DNA of 64,000 nucleotides from Brachypodius melanocephalos (GCA_013398615.1 VZSR01003798.1:7842258-7906257); one strand, 5' to 3'; counted from the stretch's first letter, positions 1 through 14,800 are shown. Program-made: numbers and translations. Notes: generated by a model not told the origin, from the letters alone.

Positions 1-1798
1 CCAGATATTGCTCTGTGCCAAGATTATAAATTTATGGGCTCTGAGAAATTAAGGAAGTGTTATCTGTTCAGAAAGAAGTCTCTGCACACACAATAATTCC
101 ATTCATTTTCATGATCAGCCTTTTGTTCCAGTCTCCTCACGAAGATCTACAGCTTCTTCCCACCTTTGGTTCCTAAATGTAACTTTCTTTTATAAATAAG
201 GAATAAATGTGGACCCAATGTCAGTGACTTCACGCAGCTCTGGCTCTGACCCATTGACATTTTTGGAGAATACCAAGCAGATGGACAAATGCAGCAGCTC
301 TCCGTCCCCCTATACTGGGGGAAGGCAATCAGGAGGTCAGTGATGACCTTTAAATGAAGGTTTTGGGGAAGAGAGACCCAGTGCCAGGACTGGGTTGGCC
401 CGAGGGACACAAGAACCTTCTCAGGAACCAGCCCAAATCACTCTGCTCAGCACAAGATCATTCTCTCCATTGCTTTGCTGAACAAGACCTGCAGCCTGCC
501 ATGTACACATGAGTGAAGAGGCCTGTAAATGTGCACAGATCAAACTGTATTTGCTACAGATTCAATCTTAGTTATGCTCACAGGAGTGTTGCAGCCCAAA
601 ATAAATGACAAAATAAGTCACTTTTTTCTAATGGCTTTGAAGTGACTGTAGAAAAAGCTTCTCCTCTCATCAAGATATTTCATATTCTATTAAGTGACCT
701 GACCTAATCAATTAAAAATTCTTTAAATGCTACAGCAGTCCTGAAGTAGAAGGACAAAGGAAAGACCAACAATTAACTAAGGTCTAACCAAACAGAAAAC
801 ATTACAAGGTTTAGCTTGTGCTGAAGTTTAGGAGGAAATTCAAGGCTTTAGGTTTTTAACAGGGTTTTTATTTCCCATTTTTATCTGGGTTTAGGAATTG
901 AGGTCAAAAGTGGAATTATCTCTTTGTTCTGAGCCATGACATTGTATTCTTATTAAACTCCTCTTGTGGAATGCTAGATGAAGTCAATTGAAAAATAATC
1001 TTTTGGGTTTTTTATATTCAGACACTCATACCCGCACCAACACGAGTTTTACATTTCTTACAAAGTTTGGGGTATTTCATCTGAATTGAGGCTGCTACTG
1101 CTGGTTCCAGCATCCCAAACCCAGGGCAGTGGCAGCAGAGCCCACGAGGAGCTGCAGTCATGAACAATTTAAGTGGGCACAGACATCTGCAACATCTGCA
1201 GGAACATTACACTCCAAGATTTCGTGGTTTGCTTTTTCTTTGCACTGGTGCTTGCATTTTTACTATGTGGCAAAAATATCCAGAGGCGTAGGTTGAAGGG
1301 GTTTTTAATCTATGACTTGTTTAACTTCAAAACAATAAATAAAAAATAAAAATCAATTAGAACAGCCAGGAGAAGAGAGCTGCTTTTGTTGGCTTCGAAT
1401 GAAGGAGTCCAATATATCCTTTCATAAACAAACCTCCTCTCTACTAAAGTTTCTTGTAAGAACAAGGCAGGCTTCAAAAGAGGTTCAGAGATTCAGAGAG
1501 GATAGGAACCCAAAAGTTCAGAAAATTCATTCGTCTGCAAAGCAGAGCTGGAAGTCCCAAGGGAACAGCTTGAGTGAGACTTTCTAGTACTCACCATCCC
1601 TGTTCAGGCACAAAGGGCACTGTAAAAACAACCTCTCAGGGTGCTTTTCAGGAAACTACACATTTTCTGCTGAACCAGCCAGAACCCATTAATTTCAATG
1701 CATAAAATGATGAATAGAAAAGCTGGCTGCCCTCAAAGGTAAACAGAGGTCAAGGTGGAGCTTGGCAAGCAGCTAGTTTTTGGTTAAAATACCACCTC

Positions 1799-1814
1799 AA
1801 AAAAAAAAAAAAAG
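1799..1814. repeat. Poly-A homopolymer, A16
   Basis: Uninterrupted run of sixteen A. There is no recognisable retroposed body upstream, so it is best treated as a simple repeat. Confidence 0.9.
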
Positions 1815-4800
1815 TTGTTTCATGCAAAACCACTCAAATTAAAGGAAGTAATTTACATAAAGATTTCATAAACGGTTTTGTTCATCTTCCAGGAATAATC
1901 CACTTGATTAGTTTAATGGTAGAAACATTATCAGATCAGAACATTTTTAGGGAAAACCAAAAAAACCATGATTTGTATGTCTTATAAACTGAAACCATAA
2001 TAATCCATTTCAATGTGACCAACTAACTGTACATACCTGTCCAAACAAGAGAAGCCTACAAGTCCCTATAGATTTTATTTAGCATTAAACAAATTACAAG
2101 TTATCTGCAGTCACCAACAAGAAAATAAGGATAAAAGTCATTAAATATATTATTTCCTGCTTATTCTTCTCTGGATGTTGATAATTTTGTCAAAATTGGC
2201 TGTTATTCCTTGAACCACAGTGCTAGATGTTGTAGCAGGCTCCGTGTTTAGACACTCAGGAGAGGGCCCAGGTTGTAAAGGAGAGCTGACAAACAATGCA
2301 TTCTTGCTAAATATCTTTATGTTCTTACAACTAAACAAGAGCCTTGACTGACAAACCTTCACCGGCCTCAATCAGTGACCCATTGAACAGGGCAGCTGCT
2401 CAAAGGTTTGCAGGGTTCCTGCTTTTTGAGTGTATGGATGGAGTTAATAAAATTACCAAAACTGGGGTAATGAGAACAGCTTTGCTCTTCTCTTTCCACC
2501 CTCCAGATAATCCTGCTTTAATTTCTGCCTAACCCCACATACAACTTCACTCCTCTTCTGGTGCTCAGTTTCCTCTTCTCCAGAGCCCTTTGAGCCCCAC
2601 AGCAAGACAGAGAAGGTGAGGAGTGTCAGAGAAAGGAAAGGGAGGGTGGGAGGGAATGTCCTTCCCTCGCAGCCCGGGACTGAGCAAAACGGGTTTGCAG
2701 AAATCCCCCACTTGTTCATCTCAGGCAGTGCCAGAGAAAACAACTGTGCAAAGCAGTCACCTGAACCCATGGCCAGACTCCTACTTACACACCCCACTGG
2801 CCTCTGCTTGCCAGCAGATGTGATCCAACACGTTCCTAGCTCCAGGGATCCCAAACTGACACGTTTCATACATCAGCCTTGCACAAAAATAGAAGGAAAT
2901 CAGTCGCAAGGGTTACTCATTACACAGCCCTGAGAATCAGCTGCTCCTGATGCCACTGGCTTGCTGGTGGATACAGGAAGGGGACTGGAGGTGGATTTTC
3001 ATTGCATCACCCAGGAGATAGCTATCTGCCATCTTTATGGAGCAAAATCTGATCAGAGGAGTCTACCTCTACCTATGGCCAAAAAAAGCTTTGCAACAAT
3101 GCAAATCAAGATGTCCTTGCCTTAGAAAAACATTACAAATAGATATTTTGCTTGCACTTTAGATAAAAGAGGCATGTTCTGACCCAGGCAAGTCCAGGCT
3201 AGGTTGCCCCTGACCTTGACTAATCTTTTCTTGGCATGTTTTTCATGTGTATCATCTCCCTAGAGCACAGCACACAGAGAGCTTCCAGTTACTAATGCAA
3301 CTCTTCTCTCCAGAGCATGCCCAGATGACGAGTTGGAATCTAGATTTTCCATGAAACTTATTGTCATAAAACCTTTGAGGGCAAGGGAAGACTGAAGGAA
3401 TGAAATTAAGATATTTAGAGGAAAACATGGAATAAAGGAGAAGAGGGGAAAACTTGAGATTCAGTGCCTGTCATACAGCAGGACAAAGCATTTAGATCAC
3501 CCAGGTCTGTTAACCAGCAAGGAAAAGCTGGATACACTGTGCTCTAGTGCCTACAGAAGGGGTGTAATGAGCTGCTTTAGCCAAAACCCCTCATCCCTGC
3601 CCTAGAGCTGTGATTTATCAGATAACTTAATTCACATTTACACAGAAACTTTTATCCTAAGATCCCAAAACCACTTTATAGGCCATGCATCCAGCATAAT
3701 TTACCTATTCATACATACTCTCCAACCACACCAAAGTCAGAGGTAATATTTCATTTTCACCAAGAGGTGAGGATGAAGTATTTTCTTCAACCAGATTCCT
3801 CCTGCTAACCAGAGAAACACCACACGCTATGTAATAGAATTTTCCTTATACTGGAATAAGATTCTAATTATTCCCTAATTTTGCCAGCTCCTATGAATCA
3901 TGGGGAAGAGATTAAAGCAAGAGTAAATATTGGTTCCTTGTCCTATTTACAGTAATCATCTCAAACAATGAAGCTACTTGAGTCACTTACATTATTAAAA
4001 GGTGTATGTGGTTATATTTTCCTCATTAAATTTGCAGATAACTCCCTGCAAACCAAGTGTTACTCGGAAGAATTACTGAAGTCTAAGCAGCAGCTGTGCC
4101 CGTGCTACCAATACAATGCAATTTTCCTGAAAATTCAAATGCAGTCTGTTCCCAGCCATGAGCAGAGTATTGCAAACCAACAGCAGACTGCAAACCTTAC
4201 AGAGATCAACAGCCTTACATTTATCAGCAGCTAAAGATTTTCAAAGTGTGGTGAATAAAATAAACTCCACCACTGCTCAGCCCCCCTTTAAAACACACCT
4301 CTCCTCAAAACAGACTACTAAATTAATTTTCCAGGGGGGGTTTAAGTATCCTGAGCAAATAACACTGTACCACATCCTTCTGGCATTCCTTTCATCCCAG
4401 AGAACACTGCACACATCACTTAAATCAAACACTTGTGTTTTCACTCTCGTTTTTTCAATGACCAGATGTTGGAGCACTACTATCAGTGATTAGAGGAGAA
4501 GGAGGCAGAGAAGCACGATGAATAGCATGAGGATGAGTGGGCACCGTTTCAAAAAGTCTGTGCTTTAAACCCGTTAGTATTCAAGAGGTTTAAGTGCCAT
4601 GATGCTCAATTCATTTTATCACAATGATTTAAACAGCCTGTTCTGCTACTGTAAGTCAGACAGTCAAGGGCACGAACATTTTAGCTATAAAAGCTTGAAC
4701 AGCTACAACACTGGTTGATAATTACAGGTGTACAATTTTATGGCAATAAAGATCTCTTTAAACCGAAAGCCCAGATTTTTTCTTCCTTTAGCCCTGCAAT

Positions 4801-5622
4801 TTTATTTACAGAAAATTAAAGTAAGAGATGCTGTTTCCTAAAAAAAAAAAACCAAAAAAACAGTTACAATAATGGCTCACAAAAAGATACCCAAGTCATA
4901 TTTGTGCTGGCCTTTGAAACAAAAGCCTCCATTCAAGTGAAAGAAAAGCAAAACAGTTCACACACAAATACACTTGACAGTACAAGTCATTCAAGAAACA
5001 TTGGAATAACAAATACACAAAAGCATTTTGGTGTAATCTCACTATCCTTCTGATCTGAATGTCATAAAGAAAAAGCAGAAAGTTAAAGTTCAAATCTGGC
5101 TTATTTAAAGTTTAAGTAAAAACACATCTTTGACACACTTCACTATACACACTTCAAAGCTCTTTAACTGGTTTTCTCTATAAATTCCATTTCACCCTTT
5201 GCCTAGAAGAAACCAACTCTCTCAATAGAATATGCAGCCTTTAAGGGCAAGTACTTTACTCAATTGGGGAATAAATATTCAAGAAAAAAACTAAATGCCA
5301 TATTCAACCAGACCTATGAAGGAAAATTATCACCATCTTAGATTCAGGTACATTGAGGGCTTGTTCAGCTCTCCTCTTAAAGGGAAAAAAAGTCCCAAAC
5401 CAATTCTCTTGAGTTCAGAATAAAGGACAAAAGGTGATTTTTCACCTGTGAAATGCCAGCAAGACACAGCCCTGCCATAAGTGCAATACAGGGACACTGC
5501 CCTCCAGCCTGGGGAAAACATCACAGGCTGAAGACAACCACGGAGCACACTTGGTGTCTGTGGCTATCTGTTTTGTACCCAGGGGGCTCCTTAGAAGAAA
5601 AAAAGTCAAAACACACACGCAC

Positions 5623-5638
5623 AAAAAAAAAAAAAAAA
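5623..5638. repeat. Poly-A homopolymer A16 after a short CA run
   Basis: A run of sixteen A follows a short acacacac stretch (5611-5618). The next 20 bases hold a seven-base unit repeated about three times (5641-5660). It is a composite simple repeat with no coding content. Confidence 0.85.
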
Positions 5639-8409
5639 TTAAAGAATCAAAGAATCAAAGCATGCAAATAATTGTAGACTGAGCAGAAAAATGGAGAGAA
5701 ATATGTTTCAGTTCTGTCAGATCCTGAGGGTTTTAAGCCAGAAATATTACCAGTATGATCCACCATCCAGTCCAAAATTCCCTAACAACACAACAAGCTG
5801 GCTTGACAGCACCGCTTGCAAAAGATAACACTCACATGAAAAACACAGCACACTTTCACAAAGGGTCACACAAAGAGAGAACAAGCAATGCAACATTTTT
5901 CCATGTCATCAGCACAGAACTCCACCAAAAAGCAGGAATGAATTTTAAAGTGACAATATTAAAGAAAGTTTTCTGTTTGTTTCCTGCATTTCAAGGCAAG
6001 CTACAGAATCTGAGTGGCAGCAAGTTCTCCCCAGCACACTCTAATCCTTCAAAAGCCTTTCCCCTTACACCTGAGGGACCCTTGCTCTATGCACAAGCTC
6101 CTCACTCTTAAGTGCCCTCTTCTGCCACTTCTTACCCACCACAGTCCAAAAACCTCTCCTGTGACTGCACTCAGTAGATCACTTTTGCCCCTCCTCCCAG
6201 GTTATTTTTTCATTCATTTCTTAGAGAAATCTTCCCAAGCCCAAATCAAACAGCTGCCCATCACAGCTGGAGAAGGCACCTTGAAATCAGAACAGCTGCC
6301 TTGACCTCCTGCCTTCACTGCTCTCAGAGAGGCCATTGGGGAAAAGACAGCTTTTCACTTACCCAAGGAGTTGCTATTTATTTATTTAAAGTTCAGCATT
6401 GGCATTGAAACTCTTTACTAATAGTGCAAGGGAGACCATAACAGGTACAAGTTATAAAAGACACCAGAACAGTAAAGAGTCACAGATGTTGTTTCTGCAT
6501 TACCCTATTTTCCAGAAAAAATGGGAAATTTTTCATGGTACATACGAATTTCATATAGTTCCCATTTCCTAAGTATGATTTATAAATTAAGCCAGACTTT
6601 CATCTCCATTCCTTATCTCAGACTTCTTTTGAATTAATCTATTCACTTCCATGTGAAATTATCAGGAATACAAAGCTTTATTTCACCCAGTCATAAATCA
6701 AAATCTGATCAGTACTACTCCCAAAATTTAATGTTTCAAAGCTGCCTTTTCAACCATGTACAATTAATAGTAGTAACAGTATTACCCCAATCATGATCAT
6801 TTTTGTAACAGAAATCTCCGGTTACCTAGTATTATCATACTCAAGTAATTAAAATGAATGTTTTTCTGAACAATTTCCTTGGATAAGTTGCATTTCTTAA
6901 ATGTCTGTACAATGGTTTTTAAGTGACTACCAAGTCAAAAAGAAAATGGTTTTCTGAGAATCACTGGGAATGGTTTATCCTTAATTCCTTTTCTATTTTT
7001 TTTAAAGGTAATTTGTAACATTACTAGAAAAAAACCTACTGGCAGAAAGAACACACAGTTGCCAAAGATCTTTGATCTTTGTCAGTAACTGCCACACCAT
7101 GCTTAGTGAAGTGATTTATGATCAGACAAAATTCACAACTCTGCATATTCCAGTCACAGCCTCTCTTTAAGGCAATTGGCAGGACCATGCATGGCGTGCC
7201 ATAGAAAACATTTTCTAAGAAACCTTGAAAAATAGGACTACACCACTCAGTGACAGCAGTGATGAACCTCAGACATCTCAACTTGCTAGACAGTTTTTTC
7301 AACCCTATCTTTACTCCTGAATACTTTGCAGCCTTAAGTATTTTGTTGTCTACTCACACTAAGCACCTCTCAGCACCATCATCTTTCCATATCCCAACAC
7401 CATGAGAGATGAATTACATCAGCTTCCTGCTCCCAGCACAGGTCCAGACCCTGTGACCAGCCCATTCTGTCTTCTAATTAACTTCTCAGGTAAAAGGGGT
7501 TGGTGTTATCATAATCAGCCCTTTCAAGCTTTCATGATGAGGTTTTAAATCTCTTCAGCACAGAACAGTTTAGGTTGGTTAAGTGTCAATTGAATTTTTT
7601 TTTTAAATAAAAACAGCTACCTTCCACTGATCTGTGCAAATTTTATTTGCTTGAGAGAGCTGATAAAACTCTGGAATCAATTGTTAACAATTGTTTTCAA
7701 TGGTTTGGTTTGGGCTGCTCTTTGTCACTAATTGATAAGGTGGTAACAGGGTGTTTGAAGGATTTCCAAACAAGAACAGTTCTACAGATATCAGTATGCC
7801 ACAAGATGCAGGATTTATTTGAAGTTAACTTAAAATGGCTTGAATGGTCTACTTTTAACTGGTCATTCAGAAAAATAACCAAGCAGTAGAGAAAAAAAAC
7901 CCCTCTGCCATATATTCCAGACAAGAGTCATATGCAGTGAGCCAAGTGAAAAGGCATCCACCTCAAAGGGTGGATGGAAAAAGAGAACAATTAGCAAGCA
8001 GTTCATGTTGAAAATAAACAAAACATGCTTGTGACTAAAGCAATGAATAACAGCTAGGAAAATAGCAAGTTTCATTTACAATTGAAAAATAATGGGACGG
8101 TGTTTTCCAGCTCTGGCCCCAAACAACATCACCTTTGATTGAAACTTGATCAAAATGTCACCTAAGCTTCCTCTGAATTCAAGTGTATTACTACATCATT
8201 GGTAATAAAACATCCAAATAGTATCAGTGCTCCATTCACAGCCCACTATAATTTTAAATAATAGTAATTCCTACTATTTTTCCAGTTGAACATACAGTTT
8301 TTAAAGAAAGGCTTAAACACATCCTCAGTCTGTATATTCTGGCTACTAGTCCGGTGCTACTCCTAATTAGGCAAAGACAGAAGTTTGTGGTATCTCAGCC
8401 CTTAACTGG

Positions 8410-8800
8410 ATTTAGGCTATTTCCTGCTTCTCCATCGAGGCTGGGCTGTTTGAATGCAGCAGCATCCTGCTGGCAGATACGCTAATGAATCTGCAGAAGC
8501 CCATCAATCCAGCAGAACTCGGAGCCATTTGACACCGATTTAAACCTTTCCCTCCTGGCCCTCCAAGCCCCTTTTCCTCCAACACAGTCTGAGCGTTCCT
8601 TTCCAGCATCCCTTGATGGGGTCCAGACACTGCCTTGCATTTCAAAGGGAGATGTGGAGTGTCTGCCCGTGGCAGACAGGGCACTGATCAGCAGCATAGA
8701 CATTAGGAGATAAAATACCCAGTGACACCTCCTCAGCAGACCCACTCCCACCGTTCAGCAAAGAACAGGAAAGAAATGAGGCCATTGCTCAGAAGGTGAG
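8410..8800. promoter_or_regulatory. Candidate conserved non-coding element
   Basis: The block has a different texture from its flanks: few homopolymers, mixed base composition and closely packed transcription-factor-like words. Visible examples are TAATGA (8483-8488, homeodomain core) and CATCAATC (8502-8509, PBX/TALE-like). The right edge runs into a strong splice-donor word, AAG then GTGAGT, at 8793-8801. Immediately upstream the frame is open for 32 codons after a TAG, with a charged end reading KEQERNEAIAQK. This could be a developmental enhancer, or part of it could be an exon; the sequence alone does not decide. The call rests on texture and motifs only, since no alignment was possible. 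Confidence 0.3.
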
Positions 8801-8862
8801 TGCTGAGAACAGGAATTGCACATTGCAAATTGACAAAAGGAGAATTAGAGAATTCAAAATAC

Positions 8863-8877
8863 TTTTTTTTTTTTTTT
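8863..8877. repeat. Poly-T homopolymer, T15
   Basis: Fifteen uninterrupted T. On the minus strand this would be a poly-A tract. I recognise no retroposon body on its right-hand side. Confidence 0.85.
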
Positions 8878-11800
8878 CCTTACCAATAAATGCCAAAGGA
8901 AAAAATAAGCTAAAACACACTTTTGTTTTTTGCTGAGGGCTAGGACCAAGCCACAGACTTCATTGTGTTAACACACCCGACAGACAACTGGAGTGAAATA
9001 AAGGAAGAATGGAAGACCACAGACTGACTCTTATATAAGGAATATTATCAATATTTGCACTGAGTAAAACCAGATAACAGGAGGATGAGTGCCAGCCAAA
9101 CATTAGCCATAAAGATGGGGAAAATTACATCTTGAATTCATCAGTTTGTTATTACATCAGGCTTTGGCTACTAACAAACAACCAATTTATCTGGAAATGG
9201 CAGATTTTCACTTTCGGTGTATTCATGCCTGGAGAAGCAGAATGTGATACAATTTTATTTTAGAGAGTGTTTTGTTGAGGATCTTTTTAAAAGCACAAGC
9301 ACTCTCTACTGTAATCCTGAGGAATTAGGAAATCACCAGGAAGCCTGTTGTGGAGAAAAAACTGCTCTGCACTTCTTAAAATGCAGCCCACCAGACACTT
9401 ATCCTAAAAATAAGTTTTGACAGAACAGAGGTGAAAAGATTAATAAACTCTTTATCTTGTCCAGAGATTAAATTGGTATTGTTGTATTTCAGTCAGTAAA
9501 TTGAGTCAGTTGTACTCTCTGCTCCAGTCTGTTCTTGTAATAGTTTGGAGCAGAGTGGATAAAATAATAATGATTAATGGTCACCACTGCTCTGCTCTTC
9601 CTTTACCTGCCTGGAAATGCAATTCTTTAAAAATAAGTAAATAAGCTCCTGAAATACGCTGCTCAATTGCAGTAACCCCTTGACTGCTCTACAACGTGGC
9701 TTAGATGGCCCCACAAGGGACAAGGACCACACTGCCCTAAGGACTGTGCAAGCAAACCAGAAAAGACAATCCCTGACCCAAAGTATCTTCCTGTAAGCAA
9801 GCAAAGAATCTGAGTGACAAAATCAAGTTGGAACAGACTCCTGCAAATAGGCCAAATAAAAGGGAGAGCTCACTGAGTAAAAAGGTATTCAGCAAACTTT
9901 CTGCTGAAGGATAAGTTTCTCTCTATTAACGTAGCTAACCTAAGATAAATATTGAATAATGGACCCTGTCATGGATAAAATATGCTCATAAAATTATATT
10001 AGATAAAGCAGCCTCTCATTTCATGTAATGAAAACCACTACTCAAAGTTAAACTCACTCAGCTTTAATGCTCAAGTATCCTGTCTTTCCATTTTAGACAC
10101 CACCTGTGCTGCACAACCAAAGCAAAGAAAGAGTTGGTACAATGATCTCACATCTGCAACACAACAGAGAGTTTCCAGTACTGACAGCAACACTCATCAG
10201 GACAGAAGTGTCCCTGGAGATCATGTTCAGCTCTATGAGGTGTTCTGTGACATCTAAGGATGCACATCAAAAACCATGCCCTCCCCTGGGTGCTCCGAGG
10301 TGCCCTCCTACCTGAAGATCTATTCAAGACCTTCAGAATGTCCCCAGATGAGCAAAGGACACTGGCCCAGAGCTTTGTGTCCACATTAGGGTTGGTTTGG
10401 AGGCTTCAAGTCAGCAGCTGTGGCAGCTGTCCTGAAAATAATTACATTCTTTACACTTACATTTACTGGGAGCACTCCCTGTTAGATGCAAAAATACATT
10501 AATGCATTGAACTTGACACTTGTTTAGATGACAGAAGCTGTCATTTAATCCTTCATTGAACCTCCCCTGAGGTCATTAAGTGTTGGTGAGAGATGACCAG
10601 CCAAGGGAGTCAGTACTGGCAAAGATTATAAATGGGCAAATGATTCCTCCTCCCACATTTGATGTCTTCAGCCCATGAGGGAGGTTTGTTTGTTTAATTC
10701 AGAATAATCTGCCTTTAGATTAACACAGATTAACCTTTTGTATCTCCAGTGCAACCAGAACCCCAGATGGAGGCACACACTTGACTAATTACTCATGCAA
10801 CTTCTTCAAAACTAAAATACTAAAAATCTGTAAGAGGGTCGGTTTTTAAAAAGAAAATAACGTAGTGCACAAGTCCAGCAAAGGGCACTTGAATATTTTT
10901 TCTCCCTTTTTATTAAAAGCCACAACTACAGAGACCAGAAGAAAAAGTGTCTTCAAAAATCACAGATTCGACTGTAGAAATAAGCAGGGAAACAGGTTTC
11001 TCTCATTTGTGAAGTGCCAAAATCTTGATAGAGAGGTGGAAAACTCAGTTAGAATGAAACATGAGGTCAAGTATTCAGAATGCAAATAATCCACCCAGAC
11101 CTAGAGGTTTATACCCAGAGTAACCACACTGAGCTCTCTGCCAAAGCTCTCTAGATGCTCAAATTTCAAGAGGGGTCGGGGGGACAAAAAAAAAGCGCAA
11201 CAGAAGACATCCATTTAGACTTGAACAGGACAATTCTAAAACATGCAAGAACAACAAAATTTGAGTACTAAAAACTGAATTTTCTTTAGTAATGCACATC
11301 TTCCCATGAATAATACAAGGGTATCCTCAATGTTTTATGAGGTATAGCTTAGTCTTGAAGACTATCTGCAGGACTTGCTTATACTGATACTTTTGCATTA
11401 AAGAGATCAGTAATACTCAGCTAACTAATAAAGGGCAACCACAAGCTACAATGACAGCCTCAGAAAGCAAAAATCAAAAAGGTCATTCTAAGAAATGGAT
11501 TTGGAGCAACAAAACATTTTTTTTTATTATTCCTTGATACCACTGCAGTATCCAGGAGCCCTGATGAGCCCAGACCCCACTGTGGTAGATGCTACTGTGC
11601 AGCCAGTTTATGAACCAGACATGCTTCTCAATGAGTAAAAGAAAGTACATGCTAATAATGTTATTACAGCAGCAGTGCAGCATTATCTTAGACAATGAGA
11701 AGTGTGGAAGTTTTATATGCTTTCTTTATTGTTATTAAAAGTAGCACTGTTACCTTGGCAACTGCTGAATCACTTGGGAGTTTGTTAAAGAAACCCAAAT

Positions 11801-14800
11801 GTTACTTATACTTGCACATTTGCAATCAATTTAGGGAAAACAATTGGGGTTTTGTTTGGTGTACTTTTTTTAAACGAATCACACATTTTTTCCTTATGAC
11901 TATGACCCTGCAAATTTCAGCATTTTGGGGGTTTCTTTTAAATAAATCAGTTCTTGGGATTTAATTAAGGCAGTTCATGTCTCATTTGCACACAAAGTAA
12001 TCTGCACTTTTCTTACACAATAAATTCTAATAATTCATCTAGGATGTCAGTCAGAAATAGAAGCACAGACACTCTGCAGTGCACACAAAAATTCCCCTCA
12101 GCTTTCCACCTCCTGTGCAGGACCTGGGAATAGGGACAGGCATTTTCCCTGGGGGAGTCTGGAGGGGGACAGGAATCCCAAACCCCTCTTTTGCAGGGGC
12201 TCAGACCACACTCCCAGCTGTAAGAGCACAGAAATGGGAAAAGGTGATTGCACAGTATCCTAAAACACCGGGCTGCCAAATCTGAACCTGCCAGTCTTCG
12301 CTTCCAGGTGTTGGCATCCTGGTGGTTTCGAGGTTTTTTCACCCTTCCTCAGCAGTATCTGTCTGCTTTTAATGTGAAAACTGGGTGCATGAAGATAATG
12401 GGAAACTGCAGGAGGAGCTGTTTGTGAGATGTGATGATTGTGTGGGATGCCTGTTTTCTTTCTAATTTTCATAAACATGTTATTCCCCAAGTACAGGCCA
12501 ACAGCAATGAAAAGCAGAACCCTGGCAACTCTCAGTTTTTCTGTCAAGGAACCTCATGAAACTCGATTAAGCTGTAAAAAGGGGGCCGATTTTACATAAT
12601 CTCATTTTTTTAAACTGAAATTGCCACACACAATCAGGATGTGAGTGCAGCCCAAGGAAAATGCCCATTTTCCTTCAATTAAACACAGCCAAAGACCCAT
12701 CAGACTCCTTCAGACTGTCTCCTCTAAGGTGTACTGAGTCAACTGGATTAAGTCAAGGGTTACATAGAAACTCTCCTAACCCACACTGGCAGGATAAAAG
12801 GAGGATCAGGGAAAGCCTCATCACTCCCTATACCTGACAGGAGGTTGCAGGGTTTGTCTTCTCCATTAATTCTTTACCATGGTGCACTTGGAGGCTCAAC
12901 TTACACCATAGCCAGAGGAACTCCTGTTTTAAATACTTATTTAATATCTTTGGTGAGAGACTGTGACTGAAACCCACCCTCCAGAAAACACGAACACCCA
13001 TGAGACTGAGGAAGACCAGAATTCAGCTATAATTAAACATAACTTAATACAATAGGAATATTGAACAGTTATAGAGTTCCTGTGATGGTTATTGCATTAG
13101 AAGCTACATTGGCAAGAGGATAAATACAGGGCTGTTGGCACCTCCACCACAGGGCTATGTCACCCCTATGGCCAATATTTATTATTACATTTCCTATACA
13201 CCTTTAAGAACTGAATAACTAAATTGCTCAGAGCATTCAAACCTTACACACACAGTATTCCACATTGGCTTTCATGTGTGTAAGTCTGAGACAATGACTC
13301 AGCCAGATGCAACCTTAACTCTCAATTTCCTTTCATTTAAGCCTCTAATGAGATGATAACAGAAGGGCCTTAGGGTTTTGTTTTACGAGGTTGTGATCGA
13401 ACTTCATAGCAACTAAAGACTTTTTCACCTGGGTTTGTTCTTGGGGATAAAGGAGGGAAGGACATGGAAACTTCTTTTCTTCAAAAGGTACAGCAGGGAG
13501 TACCTCAGTGTGCATTTGTCTCTGAGATCACTCTTTAAGAAGTGGCTCACATTAAAAAGAAATAACATAGATCAGACTGTTTATTCACACACACATTCCA
13601 ATCCCCAGACATGTTTCAGCAGGAAAACACAGAGTTCAGGGTCTGTGCAGAGACATGCATGCTCCAGCCATGTTTAAAGTTCCATGTGTTCTCCCACAAC
13701 AACATCTCAGCTCTGTCAGTGCTCACTCTGAGCTGACCCTCCTCTCCGCTATTTCCATGTGCTGGGGCTGCAAGGACCACAGTGCCTTGACTGACTTTGC
13801 TGGCTCTTGATGCCATCTAAATACAACACTGGTGAAGTTCAACCCCTCCTTCCCATCGGAACTGCAGTATGGAGCAGGAAAATCAGCATGTAAAGTGTGC
13901 ACTTTAAAAAGTGCCCTGTTTCAGAGTGAGCAAGGAAAAGCTTGAGGGAAATGAGAGCTATCACTGGGACAACTGTGCTGAGGTGCAGAGCAGCAAGACA
14001 CACTCACCAAACAGGCACAGACTTGAATTACTTTCAGATTCATTTTGAGACCCAAGTGACACAAATCCTAGTAAAAATGAATACTGTGTAACACAAAGAC
14101 ACCAAGGATTTTTATATAGAGAGACAGTAAGAGCTATTTTGACAAATCAAAATGGTTCAAAATTGGGACTGATGCCTATGTCCCAGAGACGACACAGGTA
14201 AGAGGTTGTAGTAAAGGAGGGAGGAACAAAGTAAAGCCTCACTGCTGTCTGTGGAACCAAACTCATTGCTTTGGTCTTGATGGAATGTTTAGGGTCATGT
14301 TCTGGCACAAACTCCTGCAAGCAGAAGCTGCAAACTGCAGTCCCAAGCCAGCTGCTCAGTAGCCACAAGTGGTGCCACAGTCCCCTGCCTCACACTGCTG
14401 CTGAATAAGCCTGAAAACAGCAGGAAATGTGTGTACAGGTCCCTAGGTAAGGAAAAGAGCCATGGCTTGACACCTGCATAAGTCTACTCAGAGCCATCTC
14501 CTGGGAGGACTGGAGCATTCATCCCCATCACATTTTGGGAGCCCCAAGAGGAAGAGCAGCTGCCATTTCCCCTTGACCTCACAAGGAAGAGGGAAGGCAA
14601 ACAGGACAAGGGGGCTGCCATGGACACCCTCCTCAGAGCACTGAGCAACAAGGCAGAGGGGAAGAATTAGAAAGTCACCATGAATGCATTCTCCCTGTGT
14701 TTTATTATTTATACTAACTTAAGTCCTATTAGGCCAGTTTGTGTTCACCCAGTTTCACATGGCACTACTACAGCACCCAAGGCAATTACCTCTGATTACA

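Larger units (their letters stand above)
1..8400. other. Unique non-coding sequence, no gene seen
   Basis: No supportable gene. Open frames reach at most 138 codons (minus strand, 2453-2869) and have low-complexity or proline/serine-rich translations that overlap frames on the opposite strand, as chance frames do. An A16 run lies at 1799-1814, an A16 run at 5623-5638, and a short seven-base repeat (aaagaat-like, about three units) at 5641-5660. A TATAAAAG at about 4686 followed by AATAAAG at about 4746 looks promoter/polyadenylation-like, but I could find no LTR ends around it. A 25-nt exon-like interval on the minus strand (1595-1619) is discussed as a finding. Confidence 0.7.

Noticed and set aside
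2453..2869. 138-codon minus-strand frame
   Set aside because: Overlaps two plus-strand frames in a GC-richer stretch and has no recognisable motif; composition-driven.
4680..4760. TATAAAAG followed by AATAAAG, LTR-like
   Set aside because: No TG...CA ends, terminal inverted repeat or target duplication could be found around it.
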